This document shows positions 63,533-64,000 of a stretch of 64,000 nucleotides of DNA, piece after piece; position 1 is the stretch's first letter, and each line of letters opens with the position of its first letter. The translations under genes and the position numbers were made by a program. Source of the stretch: Streptomyces sp. MBT65 (GTDB taxonomy: Bacteria > Actinomycetota > Actinomycetes > Streptomycetales > Streptomycetaceae); assembly GCF_016612545.1 (NCBI RefSeq), contig NZ_JAENRY010000038.1, positions 1-64,000 of the forward strand, in the 5' to 3' direction. The notes beneath the pieces are model-generated. The model was not told where the DNA came from. It searched no databases and was given only the letters and a program-made list of their open reading frames with translations.

Positions 63533-64000
63533 TCAGTCCTCCAGGGTGGCGACGAGTACGGCCTTGATGGTGTGCAGTCGGTTCTCCGCCTGGTCGAAGA
63601 CGATCGAGGCGGGGGACGAGAACACGTCGTCGGTGACCTCCAGGCCGTCCAGCCCGTAGGTGTCGAACAGGTCCCGGCCGAGGTGGGTGCGGCGGTCATG
63701 CAGGGCCGGCAGGCAGTGCATGAACTTGACGTCCGGGTTTCCGGTGGCGGCCAGCGTCTTGTCGTTCACCTGGTACGGGAGGAGCAGTTCGATCCGCTTC
63801 CGCCAGGAGTCGGCGGGCTCGCCCATGGAGACCCACACGTCGGTGTGCAGGAAGTCGGCACCGTGCACGGCGGTTTCGACGTCCTCGGTGAGGGTGATCC
63901 GAGCTCCGCTGTTCTCGCCCAACACCCGGCAGGCGGAGACGAGTTCGGCCGCCGGCCACAGTGCCTTCGGTGCCGCGATCCGTACGTCCATGCCGAGCAG
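63533..64000 (-). CDS. arcB: Ornithine carbamoyltransferase, catabolic type (C-terminal part, cut by window edge)
   Basis: The last 155 residues are visible. They include the end of the ornithine-binding domain with [16 protein letters not shown] at the edge, [14 protein letters not shown] (the typical D-V-W-x-S-M-G-E), and the substrate-cysteine motif [13 protein letters not shown]. The C-terminus [21 protein letters not shown] is standard. The start lies beyond position 64000. Linkage to arcC argues for the catabolic enzyme (citrulline phosphorolysis), not arginine biosynthesis; whether an arcA lies further out cannot be seen. Confidence 0.94.
   Translation of the reverse strand: MLGMDVRIAAPKALWPAAELVSACRVLGENSGARITLTEDVETAVHGADFLHTDVWVSMGEPADSWRKRIELLLPYQVNDKTLAATGNPDVKFMHCLPALHDRRTHLGRDLFDTYGLDGLEVTDDVFSSPASIVFDQAENRLHTIKAVLVATLED

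Overview
This is a high-GC actinomycete chromosome segment, almost certainly Streptomyces. Third codon positions are very G/C-rich, GTG and TTG starts are common, ribosome-binding sites are GGAGG-type, and several gene families are typical of the genus: Rok7B7, DasR-type and CebR-type sites, an NgcE-like lipoprotein, and a MurA-like enzyme fused to a helix-turn-helix (HTH) domain. From memory, the order acnA/murA-like, ngcEFG-like, rok7B7, xylFGH, dxs and fadAB matches the SCO5998-SCO6027 part of the S. coelicolor core. No rRNA, tRNA or CRISPR array was found.

Layout. 0-6.1 kb: ribonuclease D, a LacI-type regulator and a translationally coupled fadA-fadB beta-oxidation pair. 6.2-18.9 kb: a cell-surface block. 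It holds a 47-residue coiled-coil protein, a Tat-exported protein with a phage-tail-fibre-like C-terminus, two paralogous Ser-hydrolase/Ig-like proteins, an exported endonuclease/phosphatase-family protein, a 1319-residue GT2 plus CDP-glycerol glycerophosphotransferase, a divergent LytR-CpsA-Psr ligase, and two tandem propeller-like proteins. 18.9-23 kb: NYN/PIN-like protein, amino-acid permease and dxs. 23.2-31.6 kb: xylFGH, rok7B7 and ngcEFG on one strand, with a Rok7B7-type site before xylF and a DasR-type site before ngcE. 31.9-41 kb: exported glycan-degrading enzymes, namely two GH92 alpha-mannosidases sharing one operator sequence and an AA10 lytic polysaccharide monooxygenase under a perfect CebR-type box. 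41.3-49.3 kb: a membrane protein, a two-component system, a large secreted subtilase and an HTH regulator. 49.4-54.2 kb: aconitase with iron boxes and an 18-bp palindrome upstream, a DUF4236 protein, and the HTH-MurA fusion preceded by a matching palindrome.

From about 54.2 to 59.4 kb the sequence looks like a decayed accessory region: a frameshifted fragment of an L-serine dehydratase, a membrane/ROK-like gene that is frameshifted and hit by an IS, and a nested insertion in which an 885-bp IS5-family element sits inside the transposase of an older IS whose ends also enclose a solo Imm21-like immunity gene. From 59.4 kb to the end are pflA-pflB and arcC-arcB (arcB cut by the window edge). These are anaerobic fermentation and arginine-deiminase functions, striking in an aerobic genus.

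In metabolic terms the middle of the window is a carbohydrate block. Secreted mannosidases and an LPMO release sugars, ngcEFG- and xylFGH-type importers take them up, and control appears to run through Rok7B7-, DasR- and CebR-type sites. Operator assignments rest on matches to consensus sequences recalled from the literature, not on searches.
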